Shown piece by piece: positions 1 to 5,456 of a stretch of DNA of 16,449 nucleotides; position 1 is the stretch's first letter; each line of letters opens with the position of its first letter. The DNA lies in NCBI GenBank assembly GCA_966185765.1, contig CBIFVZ010000079.1, positions 1 to 16,449 on the forward strand, written 5' to 3'. The stretch comes from CBIFVZ01 sp966185765. GTDB taxonomy: Bacteria; Pseudomonadota; Gammaproteobacteria; Enterobacterales; Enterobacteriaceae. Both the position numbers and the translations under genes were made by a program. The notes under the pieces were generated by a model. It saw only the letters and a program-made list of their open reading frames with translations, was not told the origin of the DNA and did not search any database.

Positions 1-583
1 AGCGACCTCTGATTACGACCGTGAAAAACTGCAGGAGCGCGTGGCTAAACTGGCTGGCGGCGTAGCCGTTATCAAAGTGGGCGCGGCAACTGAAGTTGAA
101 ATGAAAGAGAAGAAAGCACGCGTTGAAGACGCCCTGCACGCAACCCGTGCTGCGGTAGAAGAAGGCGTGGTTGCTGGCGGTGGTGTTGCGCTGGTACGTG
201 TTGCAGCGAAGGTTGCCAACCTGAAAGGTCAGAACGAAGACCAGAACGTGGGCATCAAAGTGGCAATGCGCGCAATGGAAGCGCCGCTGCGTCAGATCGT
301 TTCCAACGCCGGTCAAGAGCCGTCCGTTGTGGCTAACAACGTTAAAGCAGGCGACGGTAACTACGGTTACAACGCGGCAACCGAAGAGTACGGCAACATG
401 ATCGACTTCGGTATCCTGGATCCGACCAAAGTAACCCGTTCTGCGCTGCAGTACGCGTCTTCCGTGGCTGGCCTGATGCTCACCACCGAGTGCATGGTGA
501 CTGACCTGCCGAAAGATGACAAAGCCGACTTAGGCGCTGCTGGTGGTATGGGCGGCATGGGTGGCATGGGCGGTATGATGTAA
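1..583 (+). CDS. groL: Chaperonin GroEL (60 kDa), C-terminal part only
   Basis: ATP-dependent cytosolic chaperonin subunit that forms the double heptameric ring and folds proteins with GroES. Only the last 193 codons are present, the reading frame entering at base 2, so there is no start codon in the window. Visible are the end of the apical domain, the intermediate and equatorial segment with RVEDALHATRAAVEEG (its Asp is the ATP-hydrolysis residue, D398 in E. coli), the nucleotide-contacting VAGGGVAL turn, and the flexible Gly-Gly-Met tail (GGMGGMGGMGGMM) that hangs into the cavity. It ends in TAA and is followed by a strong terminator. groES would lie upstream, outside the window. Identity is certain. 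The break is caused by the window edge, not by mutation. Confidence 0.98.
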   Translation, partial: ATSDYDREKLQERVAKLAGGVAVIKVGAATEVEMKEKKARVEDALHATRAAVEEGVVAGGGVALVRVAAKVANLKGQNEDQNVGIKVAMRAMEAPLRQIVSNAGQEPSVVANNVKAGDGNYGYNAATEEYGNMIDFGILDPTKVTRSALQYASSVAGLMLTTECMVTDLPKDDKADLGAAGGMGGMGGMGGMM

Positions 584-621
584 TCGCCTGGATGTCCCGC
601 TGTGGATATCCGCTAACCTCG

Positions 622-652
622 AAAACCCTGGCCTGTTGGCCGGGGTTTTTTT
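622..652 (+). terminator. Rho-independent terminator of groESL
   Basis: AAAACCCTGGCC, loop TGTT, then GGCCGGGGTTTT followed by more T. The stem is GC-rich with one G-U pair and runs into a T tract. It lies 38 bases after the groL stop. Confidence 0.92.
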
Positions 653-787
653 ATGGCTGTGCGTGAGAATTTGCTGGGCTTACGGCGTGTTTGCGCTCAG
701 ACGTGCTCTGTAGCGGGTTGCTTTTGCCGCATTATGGCGCGCCCGCGCAAAAATCGCAGGTGGGCTAAGTCTCTGGCCGCACGCGTA

Positions 788-793
788 TATAAT
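788..793 (+). promoter_or_regulatory. Possible -10 element for yjeI
   Basis: A perfect TATAAT lies 64 bases upstream of the yjeI start, downstream of the groL terminator. No good -35 hexamer sits 16-18 bases before it (CTAAGT is the best), so the call is weak. The remaining gene-free sequence 653-857 shows nothing else recognisable. Confidence 0.35.
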
Positions 794-857
794 TGTATGG
801 TGCAGCGTGGTATAAGGTCGTATCGTCTGGGGCGTAGTTTGTGATAAGAGGAATAAC

Positions 858-1208
858 ATGCGCGTAAAATTTTCAGCAGGAATGGTTGTGGCCGTGCTGC
901 TGCTGGCAGGGTGTAGTAACAGCAACCAGCTGACAGCAGGTGGTCAGAGTGTGCGCTTTGTTGAAGAACAGCCCGGCAAAGAGTGTACGCTGCTGGGGCA
1001 GGCTACCGGTGAGCAAAGCAACTGGTTTGCGGGTCAGAATGGTGAGACCGGCGGTTCAATGCGTGGTGCGGCAAACGCCCTGCGCAACCAGGCCGCAGTA
1101 ATGGGCGGTAACGTGATTTATGGCGTGAGTAGCCCGTCACAGAACTTGCTCTCAAGTTTTGTACCAACCGCAAGCCAGATGGTAGGCCAGGTGTATAAGT
1201 GCCCGTAA
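858..1208 (+). CDS. yjeI: YjeI-family DUF4156 lipoprotein
   Basis: Small predicted lipoprotein of unknown function, 116 aa (about 117 in E. coli). The N-terminus has Arg/Lys at 2 and 4, a hydrophobic segment, and the lipobox L-A-G-C with Cys19 as the lipidated residue. Ser at +2 predicts outer-membrane sorting. The mature part is a DUF4156-type domain with two further cysteines (KECTLLG and the C-terminal YKCP) and a Gly/Asn-rich middle (ALRNQAAVMGGNVIYG). The start is supported by GATAAGAGGA nine bases or so before ATG. It is a single-gene unit between the groL terminator and its own terminator. In E. coli yjeJ follows it; here the next gene is the convergent epmB. The function is not known and none is inferred. 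Confidence 0.9.
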   Translation: MRVKFSAGMVVAVLLLAGCSNSNQLTAGGQSVRFVEEQPGKECTLLGQATGEQSNWFAGQNGETGGSMRGAANALRNQAAVMGGNVIYGVSSPSQNLLSSFVPTASQMVGQVYKCP

Positions 1209-1230
1209 GGCTTACCTGCAGGTTGTGCTA

Positions 1231-1264
1231 AAAATGCCGTGCCTCAACAGCGCGGCATTTTTTA
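1231..1264. terminator. Bidirectional terminator between yjeI and epmB
   Basis: Perfect 9-bp arms AAAATGCCG (1231-1239) and CGGCATTTT (1253-1261) around a loop that can add three more pairs. T tracts follow in both directions, so it can end yjeI on the plus strand and the convergent epmB on the minus strand. Confidence 0.9.
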
Positions 1265-1325
1265 TTGCCGGGAGAAACAGGGCGCGGACGGCTGAAGGTT
1301 TCGCAACCCGCGCGCTCTTGAGTGG

Positions 1326-2354
1326 TTATTCCTGAGGCAGACCTAAATCCAGCAGCGTTTTACTGGGTTCACCGCCGATTTCACGGGTAAGTTTTGGCAC
1401 CATGTAGCCTGACACCAGCGTCATCAGCTCGCGCACTATCTGGCGTGCTTCGTCGTCATTGACCATAAAGTGAGCTGCACCCTGCACCTTATCAAGCACG
1501 TGCAGATAATAGGGCTGCACGCCTGCGTCAAACAGCGCGTTACTGAGCGCTGCCAGCGTCTGTGCGCTGTCGTTTACCCCGCGCAACAGCACGCTCTGGT
1601 TAAGCAGCGTGACGCCCGCTCGCTTAAGGCGCTGCATGGCTGCGCAAAATGCGCCATCGATTTCATTGGCATGGTTGATGTGATTGACCAGCAGTACCTG
1701 AAAGCGTGAGTGCGCCAGGCGCTCTACCAGGGTCTCGGTAATACGCGCCGGGATAACAATTGGCAGACGGCTGTGAATGCGCAGTCGCTTAAGGTGCGGG
1801 ATAGCCTCAAGTGCACTAATCAGCCAGTCCAGCTCATGGTCTTTTGCCATCAGCGGGTCGCCGCCGGAGAAGATGATTTCATCAAGCTCAGGATGGGCGG
1901 CGATATAGTCAATGGCCGCCTGCCAGTTGCGGCGGTTTCCCTGGTTTTCTGAATACGGAAAGTGACGGCGAAAGCAGTAGCGGCAATTCACCGCACAGCC
2001 GCCCTTTACCAGCAGCAGTGCACGGTTATGGTATTTGTGCAGTAACCCCGGTAGCGCGTTGTGCTGTTCTTGCAGCGGATCCGTGGTAAAACCGGGCGTG
2101 GCGATAAACTCCTCCTGCACCGTAAGTACCTGGCGCAGCAGCGGATCGTCAGGATCGCCTTTTTTCATGCGCGCGGCAAAGGCGCGCGGCACGCGCAGGG
2201 CAAAAAGACGCCGCGCGTCGCCTCCTGCGAGTAACTGTGCATCTGCATCTATAGTTAAGAGACGCAAAAGTTCATCCGGATCGGTGATTACATCTGCAAG
2301 TTGCGATAACCAATCTTCTCTGGAGGGGGCGTTTAGAGTTACAATGTCTGCCAT
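1326..2354 (-). CDS. epmB: EF-P (R)-beta-lysine-forming aminomutase EpmB
   Basis: Radical SAM, PLP-dependent lysine 2,3-aminomutase that converts (S)-alpha-lysine to (R)-beta-lysine, the substrate EpmA attaches to Lys34 of EF-P. The protein is 342 aa, as in E. coli. The radical-SAM cluster motif is CAVNCRYC (C120, C124, C127), followed by the SAM-binding SGGDPL and by HSRLPIVIPARIT. Lys332 in GGEPSKT near the C-terminus is the position of the PLP Schiff-base lysine in the family. It is divergent from efp with only 41 bases between the two starts, which places enzyme and target side by side. No strong Shine-Dalgarno precedes the ATG (GGTAGCTAGCCAAAAAAATG), suggesting modest translation. Its end faces yjeI across a shared terminator. 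Confidence 0.97.
   Translation of the reverse strand: MADIVTLNAPSREDWLSQLADVITDPDELLRLLTIDADAQLLAGGDARRLFALRVPRAFAARMKKGDPDDPLLRQVLTVQEEFIATPGFTTDPLQEQHNALPGLLHKYHNRALLLVKGGCAVNCRYCFRRHFPYSENQGNRRNWQAAIDYIAAHPELDEIIFSGGDPLMAKDHELDWLISALEAIPHLKRLRIHSRLPIVIPARITETLVERLAHSRFQVLLVNHINHANEIDGAFCAAMQRLKRAGVTLLNQSVLLRGVNDSAQTLAALSNALFDAGVQPYYLHVLDKVQGAAHFMVNDDEARQIVRELMTLVSGYMVPKLTREIGGEPSKTLLDLGLPQE
2316..2345 (+). promoter_or_regulatory. Candidate efp promoter inside the epmB 5' end
   Basis: -10 TACAAT (2340-2345) and a weak -35 TTCTCT (2316-2321) with 18-bp spacing, giving a leader of about 45 nt to the efp ATG. The 41-bp gap between efp and epmB cannot hold two separate promoters, so the efp promoter is expected to lie within epmB. 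Confidence 0.45.
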
Positions 2355-2395
2355 TTTTTTGGCTAGCTACCAGTTAACATATTCAGAGGGCCTTT

Positions 2396-2962
2396 ATGGC
2401 GACTTATTCTAGCAACGATTTTCGTTCCGGTCTTAAAATCATGTTGGACGGCGAACCGTACGCGGTCGAGTCCAGCGAGTTCGTAAAACCAGGCAAAGGC
2501 CAGGCTTTTGCGCGCGTTAAGCTGCGCCGCCTGCTGACCGGTACGCGTCTTGAGAAAACCTTCAAATCCACCGACACCGCTGAAGGCGCTGACGTGATGG
2601 ATATGAACCTGACTTATCTGTACAACGACGGCGAGTTCTGGCACTTCATGAACAACGAAACGTTCGAGCAGCTGGCCGCAGACGCGAAAGCGATCGGTGA
2701 TAACGACAAGTGGCTGCTGGAGCAGGCTGAGTGCATCGTGACCCTGTGGAACGGCAACCCGATCGCGGTTACCCCGCCTAACTTTGTTGAGCTGGAAGTG
2801 GTTGAAACCGATCCGGGCCTGAAAGGTGATACAGCTGGTACCGGCGGCAAACCGGCTACGCTTAGCTCTGGCGCGGTAGTGAAGGTTCCGCTGTTCGTAC
2901 AGATTGGCGAAGTGATTAAAGTCGATACCCGCTCAGGCGAGTACGTATCCCGCGTGAAATAA
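2396..2962 (+). CDS. efp: Translation elongation factor P
   Basis: EF-P binds between the P and E sites and relieves ribosome stalling at consecutive prolines. The protein is 188 aa, the family length, and reads as a KOW-like N-terminal domain (about 1-63) followed by two OB domains. The modification loop is KPGKGQ with Lys34, the residue beta-lysylated by EpmB and EpmA. The C-terminal signature around KVDTRSGEYVSRVK is intact. AGAGGG at 2385-2390 is the ribosome binding site. The gene is divergent from epmB, and a strong terminator follows. EpmA, the ligase for the same lysine, is encoded about 6 kb away in this window. Confidence 0.98.
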   Translation: MATYSSNDFRSGLKIMLDGEPYAVESSEFVKPGKGQAFARVKLRRLLTGTRLEKTFKSTDTAEGADVMDMNLTYLYNDGEFWHFMNNETFEQLAADAKAIGDNDKWLLEQAECIVTLWNGNPIAVTPPNFVELEVVETDPGLKGDTAGTGGKPATLSSGAVVKVPLFVQIGEVIKVDTRSGEYVSRVK

Positions 2963-2978
2963 TCACGCTAAAGGATAG

Positions 2979-3014
2979 ACGGCGTGGCCCTCGTGCCACG
3001 CCGTTTCTGTTTTA
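2979..3014 (+). terminator. Rho-independent terminator of efp
   Basis: Perfect 10-bp arms ACGGCGTGGC (2979-2988) and GCCACGCCGT (2995-3004), 6-nt loop, then a T-rich run TTCTGTTTT. It sits 16 bases after the efp stop. Confidence 0.92.
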
Positions 3015-3023
3015 AAGGCAAGG

Positions 3024-3158
3024 ATGATGATACGCACCCTCTCTTTTCTGCTCTCTCTTGTGATTAGCTGTGCCTTGCTCAACGGCTGTAATACCGCTCG
3101 TGGTGTGGGACAGGATATTCGCGGTCTCGGCAACGCTATTGAGCGCGCCGTGGATTAA
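3024..3158 (+). CDS. ecnA: Entericidin A family lipoprotein
   Basis: A 44-aa membrane lipoprotein precursor. In the ecnAB locus, entericidin A is the antidote to the bacteriolytic entericidin B. Arg4 is followed by a hydrophobic segment and the lipobox LLNGC with Cys22. The mature peptide begins CNTARGVGQDIRGLG, the hallmark shared with EcnB, and ends in an Ala/Arg-rich stretch. Two ATGs (3024 and 3027) are possible starts. AAAGG at 3014-3018 is better spaced for the second, which would give 43 aa; E. coli EcnA also begins with two Met. Asn at the -2 lipobox position is uncommon. It lies upstream of ecnB in the same orientation with 106 bases between. It is too short for many gene finders. 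Confidence 0.88.
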   Translation: MMIRTLSFLLSLVISCALLNGCNTARGVGQDIRGLGNAIERAVD

Positions 3159-3209
3159 TTTTTTTCTGTCTGAAAAATCTTTCCCGCGGCGCGATTGCTG
3201 CAATTTTGT

Positions 3210-3236
3210 CTATGCTTTATGTGGATGTTCACATAA
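3210..3236 (+). promoter_or_regulatory. Candidate sigma-S promoter and palindrome upstream of ecnB
   Basis: CTATGCT at 3210-3216 resembles the sigma-S -10 (CTATACT, with C just before the hexamer) and has no clear -35. ecnB is known from work on enteric bacteria to be induced in stationary phase by sigma-S. Directly downstream lies a perfect 7-bp inverted repeat, TTATGTG (3217-3223) and CACATAA (3230-3236), spanning the expected start point. It could be an operator or a 5' hairpin. Confidence 0.4.
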
Positions 3237-3264
3237 CTAACATTGGCAATAAAAGGAAAAGACT

Positions 3265-3411
3265 ATGGTCAAGAAAACAATTGCGGCGTTCTTTTCAATG
3301 CTGGTGCTGTCTTCTGTCCTCACCGCCTGTAATACTACACGCGGCGTAGGCGAGGATATCTCCAGCGGTGGTTCAGCCATTTCTGGTGCCGCAACCCGCG
3401 CGCAGCAATAA
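3265..3411 (+). CDS. ecnB: Entericidin B family lipoprotein (toxin)
   Basis: A 48-aa bacteriolytic lipoprotein precursor, the toxin partner in the entericidin locus that promotes lysis in stationary phase. The signal peptide is MVKKTIAAFF plus a hydrophobic run, and the lipobox is L-T-A-C with Cys22. The mature part is CNTTRGVGEDISSGG followed by SAISGAATRAQQ, the standard amphipathic EcnB form. The ATG is preceded by AAAAGGAAAAG, a good ribosome binding site. It shares the CNTxRGxGxDI block with the adjacent ecnA, which suggests an old duplication. A separate candidate promoter lies in the ecnA-ecnB gap, so the toxin can be expressed independently. A hairpin follows the stop. Confidence 0.93.
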   Translation: MVKKTIAAFFSMLVLSSVLTACNTTRGVGEDISSGGSAISGAATRAQQ

Positions 3412-3417
3412 ATGAAG

Positions 3418-3453
3418 ACCAGCGGTGCAGCGAAATGCCGCACCGCTGGTTTG
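3418..3453 (+). terminator. Probable terminator of ecnB
   Basis: Perfect 11-bp arms ACCAGCGGTGC (3418-3428) and GCACCGCTGGT (3440-3450) with an 11-nt loop. Only a short TTTG run follows, so the T tract is weak, but the position just after ecnB fits. Confidence 0.7.
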
Positions 3454-3516
3454 CCTGCCGATAAATAAACCTTGAAAAAACCGCCCGCAAAGGCAAAATA
3501 AAGCCTCATATCTGAC

Positions 3517-3573
3517 CCTGTGGGACGACCCGCAGGCGTATCTCACCACGGGGACGGCCCCATCTTTCGGGAG
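3517..3573 (+). promoter_or_regulatory. Guanidine-II (mini-ykkC) riboswitch before sugE
   Basis: Two small hairpins with the diagnostic ACGR tetraloops lie in tandem. P1 has arms 3517-3524 and 3529-3536 closing an ACGA loop (GGG-ACGA-CCC core, 8 pairs including one G-U). P2 has arms 3550-3553 and 3558-3561 closing ACGG (GGGG-ACGG-CCCC). The 12-nt spacer between them and the ribosome binding site CGGGAG (3568-3573) just before the sugE ATG complete the motif. Guanidine binding to the paired loops is known to expose the ribosome binding site. Here CCCG at 3529-3532 could pair with CGGG at 3568-3571 in the ligand-free state (inference). TTGAAA at 3472-3477 may be the -35 of the promoter, with no clear -10. 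Confidence 0.92.
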
Positions 3574-3579
3574 TCCGTT

Positions 3580-3897
3580 ATGTCCTGGTTAGTCCTTCTT
3601 ATTGCTGGTTTACTCGAAGTGGTCTGGGCCGTTGGCCTGAAATATACCCACGGTTTTAGCCGCCTGGTGCCGAGCGTGATTACCGTTGTGGCGATGGTTG
3701 CCAGCATGGCGCTGCTTGCCTGGGCCATGAAAACGCTGCCGGTGGGTACGGCCTATGCCGTATGGACCGGCATTGGCGCCGTGGGCGCAGCCATTGCCGG
3801 TATCGTGCTGCTGGGGGAATCCGCAAGTTTGATGCGAATTGCCAGCCTGGTGCTGATTGTGGTGGGCATTATCGGGCTTAAGGTTAGCGCGCACTAA
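3580..3897 (+). CDS. sugE: Guanidinium exporter Gdx (SugE), SMR family
   Basis: Inner-membrane proton/guanidinium antiporter of the small multidrug resistance family, working as an antiparallel dimer. The 105-aa length equals E. coli Gdx. Four membrane helices can be read (about 2-20, 30-49, 58-79, 84-101). Glu13 in LIAGLLEVVWAVGL is the essential substrate/proton site. Trp16, Tyr59 and Trp62 (TAYAVWTG) match the Gdx binding site, and the WAVGLKYTHGF segment separates it from EmrE-type drug exporters. The ATG at 3580 is chosen because CGGGAG precedes it; the reading frame stays open upstream to GTG 3520, but that stretch is the riboswitch. Its 3' end overlaps the convergent blc by 14 bases. 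Confidence 0.97.
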   Translation: MSWLVLLIAGLLEVVWAVGLKYTHGFSRLVPSVITVVAMVASMALLAWAMKTLPVGTAYAVWTGIGAVGAAIAGIVLLGESASLMRIASLVLIVVGIIGLKVSAH

Positions 3898-4426
3898 GCG
3901 GTGTTTGCTTTACCCAACGCAGCTGGTTGATATCAAAGCCCTGACGCGCGGCCTCCTGTACCAGCTCGGTGCGGGTTTGGCTGTCAAGCTCTGGCGAGCG
4001 TGACAGGAGCCACAGCCAGCTGCGGTCAGGACCGCACACCAGCGCGTGCTGGTAGTCGTCATCAAGCGCAATCACGTTATAACCGCCCCAGAATGGGCCA
4101 AAGAACGATACTTTGAGCGCTGCCCGCGTGGGTGCGCCGGTAAAGCGTGCAACACCCTCGCTCTCTTTCCAGCGCTGGCGCTGTGGATCGTAGCCGCGAT
4201 TGAGGACGCGAATGTCGCCGTTGTCCTTAAGACTGTAGTTAGCCGTAACCTGTTCCAGCCCTTTCTCAAAGCGGTTATCCAGTCGGGCAATCTCATACCA
4301 GGTGCCGAGATAACGTTTGGCGTCAAAATTATTGACCACAGTAACGTCTTTCGGCGGTGTGGGGGTGCGGCAGGCAACCAGCAGGCAGGTGGCCGCTGCG
4401 GCGGCGGCAAAAGTCCAAAAGCGCAT
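3884..4426 (-). CDS. blc: Outer-membrane lipocalin Blc
   Basis: Bacterial lipocalin anchored by lipid to the outer membrane, which binds lysophospholipids and fatty acids. Protein of 180 aa (177 in E. coli). The signal peptide has an Ala-rich core ending in the lipobox LVAC (Cys19), with Arg at +2. The mature protein has the lipocalin signature VNNFDAKRYLGTWYEIARLD (G-x-W motif), then TGAPTRAALKVSFFGPFWGGYNVIALD and the third lipocalin motif region CGPDRSWLWLLSRSP. AAGGAGT precedes the ATG. It is expressed as a single gene from a likely sigma-S promoter. Its last four codons and stop overlap the end of sugE on the opposite strand. ampC, the upstream neighbour in E. coli, is absent. Confidence 0.96.
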   Translation of the reverse strand: MRFWTFAAAAAATCLLVACRTPTPPKDVTVVNNFDAKRYLGTWYEIARLDNRFEKGLEQVTANYSLKDNGDIRVLNRGYDPQRQRWKESEGVARFTGAPTRAALKVSFFGPFWGGYNVIALDDDYQHALVCGPDRSWLWLLSRSPELDSQTRTELVQEAARQGFDINQLRWVKQTPLSAR

Positions 4427-4454
4427 AAGAACTCCTTATCAATGAAGTTCTGCA

Positions 4455-4461
4455 AGTGTAG
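4455..4461 (-). promoter_or_regulatory. Candidate sigma-S-type promoter of blc
   Basis: On the minus strand CTACACT (hexamer TACACT with C before it) resembles the sigma-S -10 and lacks a -35 match (CAGCCA at the right spacing). The start would lie about 21 nt before the blc ATG. E. coli blc is known to be sigma-S dependent in stationary phase. Confidence 0.5.
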
Positions 4462-4480
4462 CCTGGAGAAGGGGCGCTGG

Positions 4481-4514
4481 CTGAGAGAAAAGGGCCGAAA
4501 TTTACGGCTCTCAG
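4481..4514 (-). repeat. Hairpin upstream of blc, possible relic terminator
   Basis: Outer arms CTGAGAG (4481-4487) and CTCTCAG (4508-4514), and inner arms GGGCCG (4492-4497) and CGGCTC (4505-4510) that compete with them. Read on the minus strand, the inner stem has one A-C mismatch and is followed by TTTTCTCTC, as in a terminator. Its core AGGGCCG...TTACGG closely repeats the frd terminator 163 bases away. Confidence 0.5.
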
Positions 4515-4521
4515 ATTGCTG

Positions 4522-4556
4522 ACAAAGAAGGAAAAACGTAGTTTTTCCTTCTTTGT
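4522..4556. repeat. Perfect 16-bp inverted repeat, 3-nt loop
   Basis: ACAAAGAAGGAAAAAC (4522-4537), loop GTA, then its exact reverse complement (4541-4556). It is A/T-rich and lies in the gene-free blc-frdD interval. Role unknown; it could stop transcription from either side or act as a transcript end stabiliser. Confidence 0.85.
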
Positions 4557-4567
4557 GGTTAGCAGGT

Positions 4568-4589
4568 GAAAATCAATGAATTGATTTTC
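4568..4589. repeat. Perfect 10-bp inverted repeat
   Basis: GAAAATCAAT (4568-4577), GA, ATTGATTTTC (4580-4589). It sits 11 bases from the preceding inverted repeat and shares the TTTTCCTT run with it. No function recognised. Confidence 0.8.
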
Positions 4590-4653
4590 CTTGTTATTTA
4601 GGGGAGTCATCCAGCCTGTCTGTGACAGGATGGGGTTGGTCATCAGTCTCAAC

Positions 4654-4675
4654 AGGGCCGTAAAATTACGGCCCT
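4654..4675 (-). terminator. Likely frd operon terminator
   Basis: Perfect 10-bp arms AGGGCCGTAA (4654-4663) and TTACGGCCCT (4666-4675), directly after the frdD stop on the minus strand. The T tract after the stem on the minus strand is poor (GTTGAG), so termination may be partial. In E. coli the frd terminator also serves as the ampC attenuator, but no ampC follows here. Confidence 0.75.
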
Positions 4676-4681
4676 TTATAT

Positions 4682-5041
4682 TTAGAGAGAGATAACGCCA
4701 ATAAGCGTAATGATAGTCAGAATGCTCGCCAGACCGTAGAACACCCATTTGCCAGATGGCACGTGGATTTTCAGGTCGTGCATGGCGTGATGCAGGCGGT
4801 GCAGCCCGCACCACAGCGGCAGAACAATCATCAGGAAGATGAACAGACGTCCGACCCAGCTCTGGGCAAAGGCCAGCACGCGCTCAAAACTCAGCGCATC
4901 CCCCGGGTACAGCCCAAGCGGCAGCATAATGCCTACCAGCAGAATGATAACGGGGGCAATGATGGCGCTCCACATACCGCCTGCGCCAAACAGGCCCCAG
5001 AATACCGGCTCATCAGAACGTTTAGGGTTTGGATTAATCAC
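4682..5041 (-). CDS. frdD: Fumarate reductase membrane anchor FrdD
   Basis: Membrane subunit of quinol:fumarate reductase. With FrdC it anchors the FrdAB catalytic pair to the inner membrane and forms the menaquinol site. Protein of 119 aa, as in E. coli, with three membrane helices (about 22-45, 61-83, 98-118). The N-terminal MINPNPKRSDEPVFWGLFGAGGMW and the LPLWCGLHRLHHAMHDLK loop, which contributes to quinone binding, are family hallmarks. The start is GTG, preceded by AAGGAG five bases upstream; the frame and first residues match the E. coli protein exactly. It is the last gene of frdABCD, nine bases after frdC, with the terminator hairpin immediately behind it. Confidence 0.97.
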   Translation of the reverse strand: MINPNPKRSDEPVFWGLFGAGGMWSAIIAPVIILLVGIMLPLGLYPGDALSFERVLAFAQSWVGRLFIFLMIVLPLWCGLHRLHHAMHDLKIHVPSGKWVFYGLASILTIITLIGVISL

Positions 5042-5050
5042 GTTGGCTCC

Positions 5051-5446
5051 TTACCAGAACAGGGCGACAAGCAGAATAACAACCGTCACGACAATCGTGA
5101 CGCCCCATAGCCCTTTGATGATAGGCTCAGGCCCCATTTTTTCATCTTTGACGATGATGTTGGCCGCTTTCGGCGCCAGCTCAAACCAGGTTTTGGTATG
5201 CAGCAGTGCGGCGGCCAGCGCTATCAGGTTGATAATGACCACCACCGGATTTTGTAAAAAGCCCACAAACCCGGCCCAGGACTCCGCACCATTTTTCAGC
5301 GCGAACAGGCCAGATATCAGCACGATGCTGAACCATACGGCGGGCAGCGCCGTGCCTTCACGCAGCATGTAGAAGCGGTAAAAACCCAGCTTCTGCCACC
5401 AGTTGGCCGGCATCGGCCGCACATACGGTTTACGTTTTGTCGTCAT
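5051..5446 (-). CDS. frdC: Fumarate reductase membrane anchor FrdC
   Basis: Inner-membrane anchor subunit of quinol:fumarate reductase. Protein of 131 aa, the E. coli length. The N-terminus MTTKRKPYVRPMPANWWQKL is cytoplasmic and is followed by FYRFYMLREGTALPAVWF, whose Glu30 is the quinone-site glutamate (E29 when Met is not counted). Three membrane helices follow (about 31-50, 65-86, 109-130). LLHTKTWFELAPKA between helices two and three carries a conserved His. AAGGAG lies about seven bases before the ATG. It is the third gene of the operon, ten bases after frdB and nine before frdD, so translation is probably coupled along the message. Confidence 0.97.
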   Translation of the reverse strand: MTTKRKPYVRPMPANWWQKLGFYRFYMLREGTALPAVWFSIVLISGLFALKNGAESWAGFVGFLQNPVVVIINLIALAAALLHTKTWFELAPKAANIIVKDEKMGPEPIIKGLWGVTIVVTVVILLVALFW

Positions 5447-5456
5447 TGTGCACTCC

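Noticed and set aside
653..844. Open frame of 63 codons between groL and yjeI
   Set aside because: Starts right after the groL terminator without a promoter or ribosome binding site and has no recognisable composition.
3161..3177. TTTTTC-TGTCT-GAAAAA hairpin after ecnA as a terminator
   Set aside because: Six A/T-rich pairs without a following T tract; too weak to call.
3520..3579. Upstream GTG start for sugE adding 20 residues
   Set aside because: The added stretch is the guanidine-II riboswitch; the ATG at 3580 has the ribosome binding site and gives the family length.
4329..4814. Minus-strand 161-codon open frame over the ampC-less interval
   Set aside because: It runs from frdD across hairpins into blc in the wrong frame; no AmpC motif (SxxK, YxN, KTG) is present.
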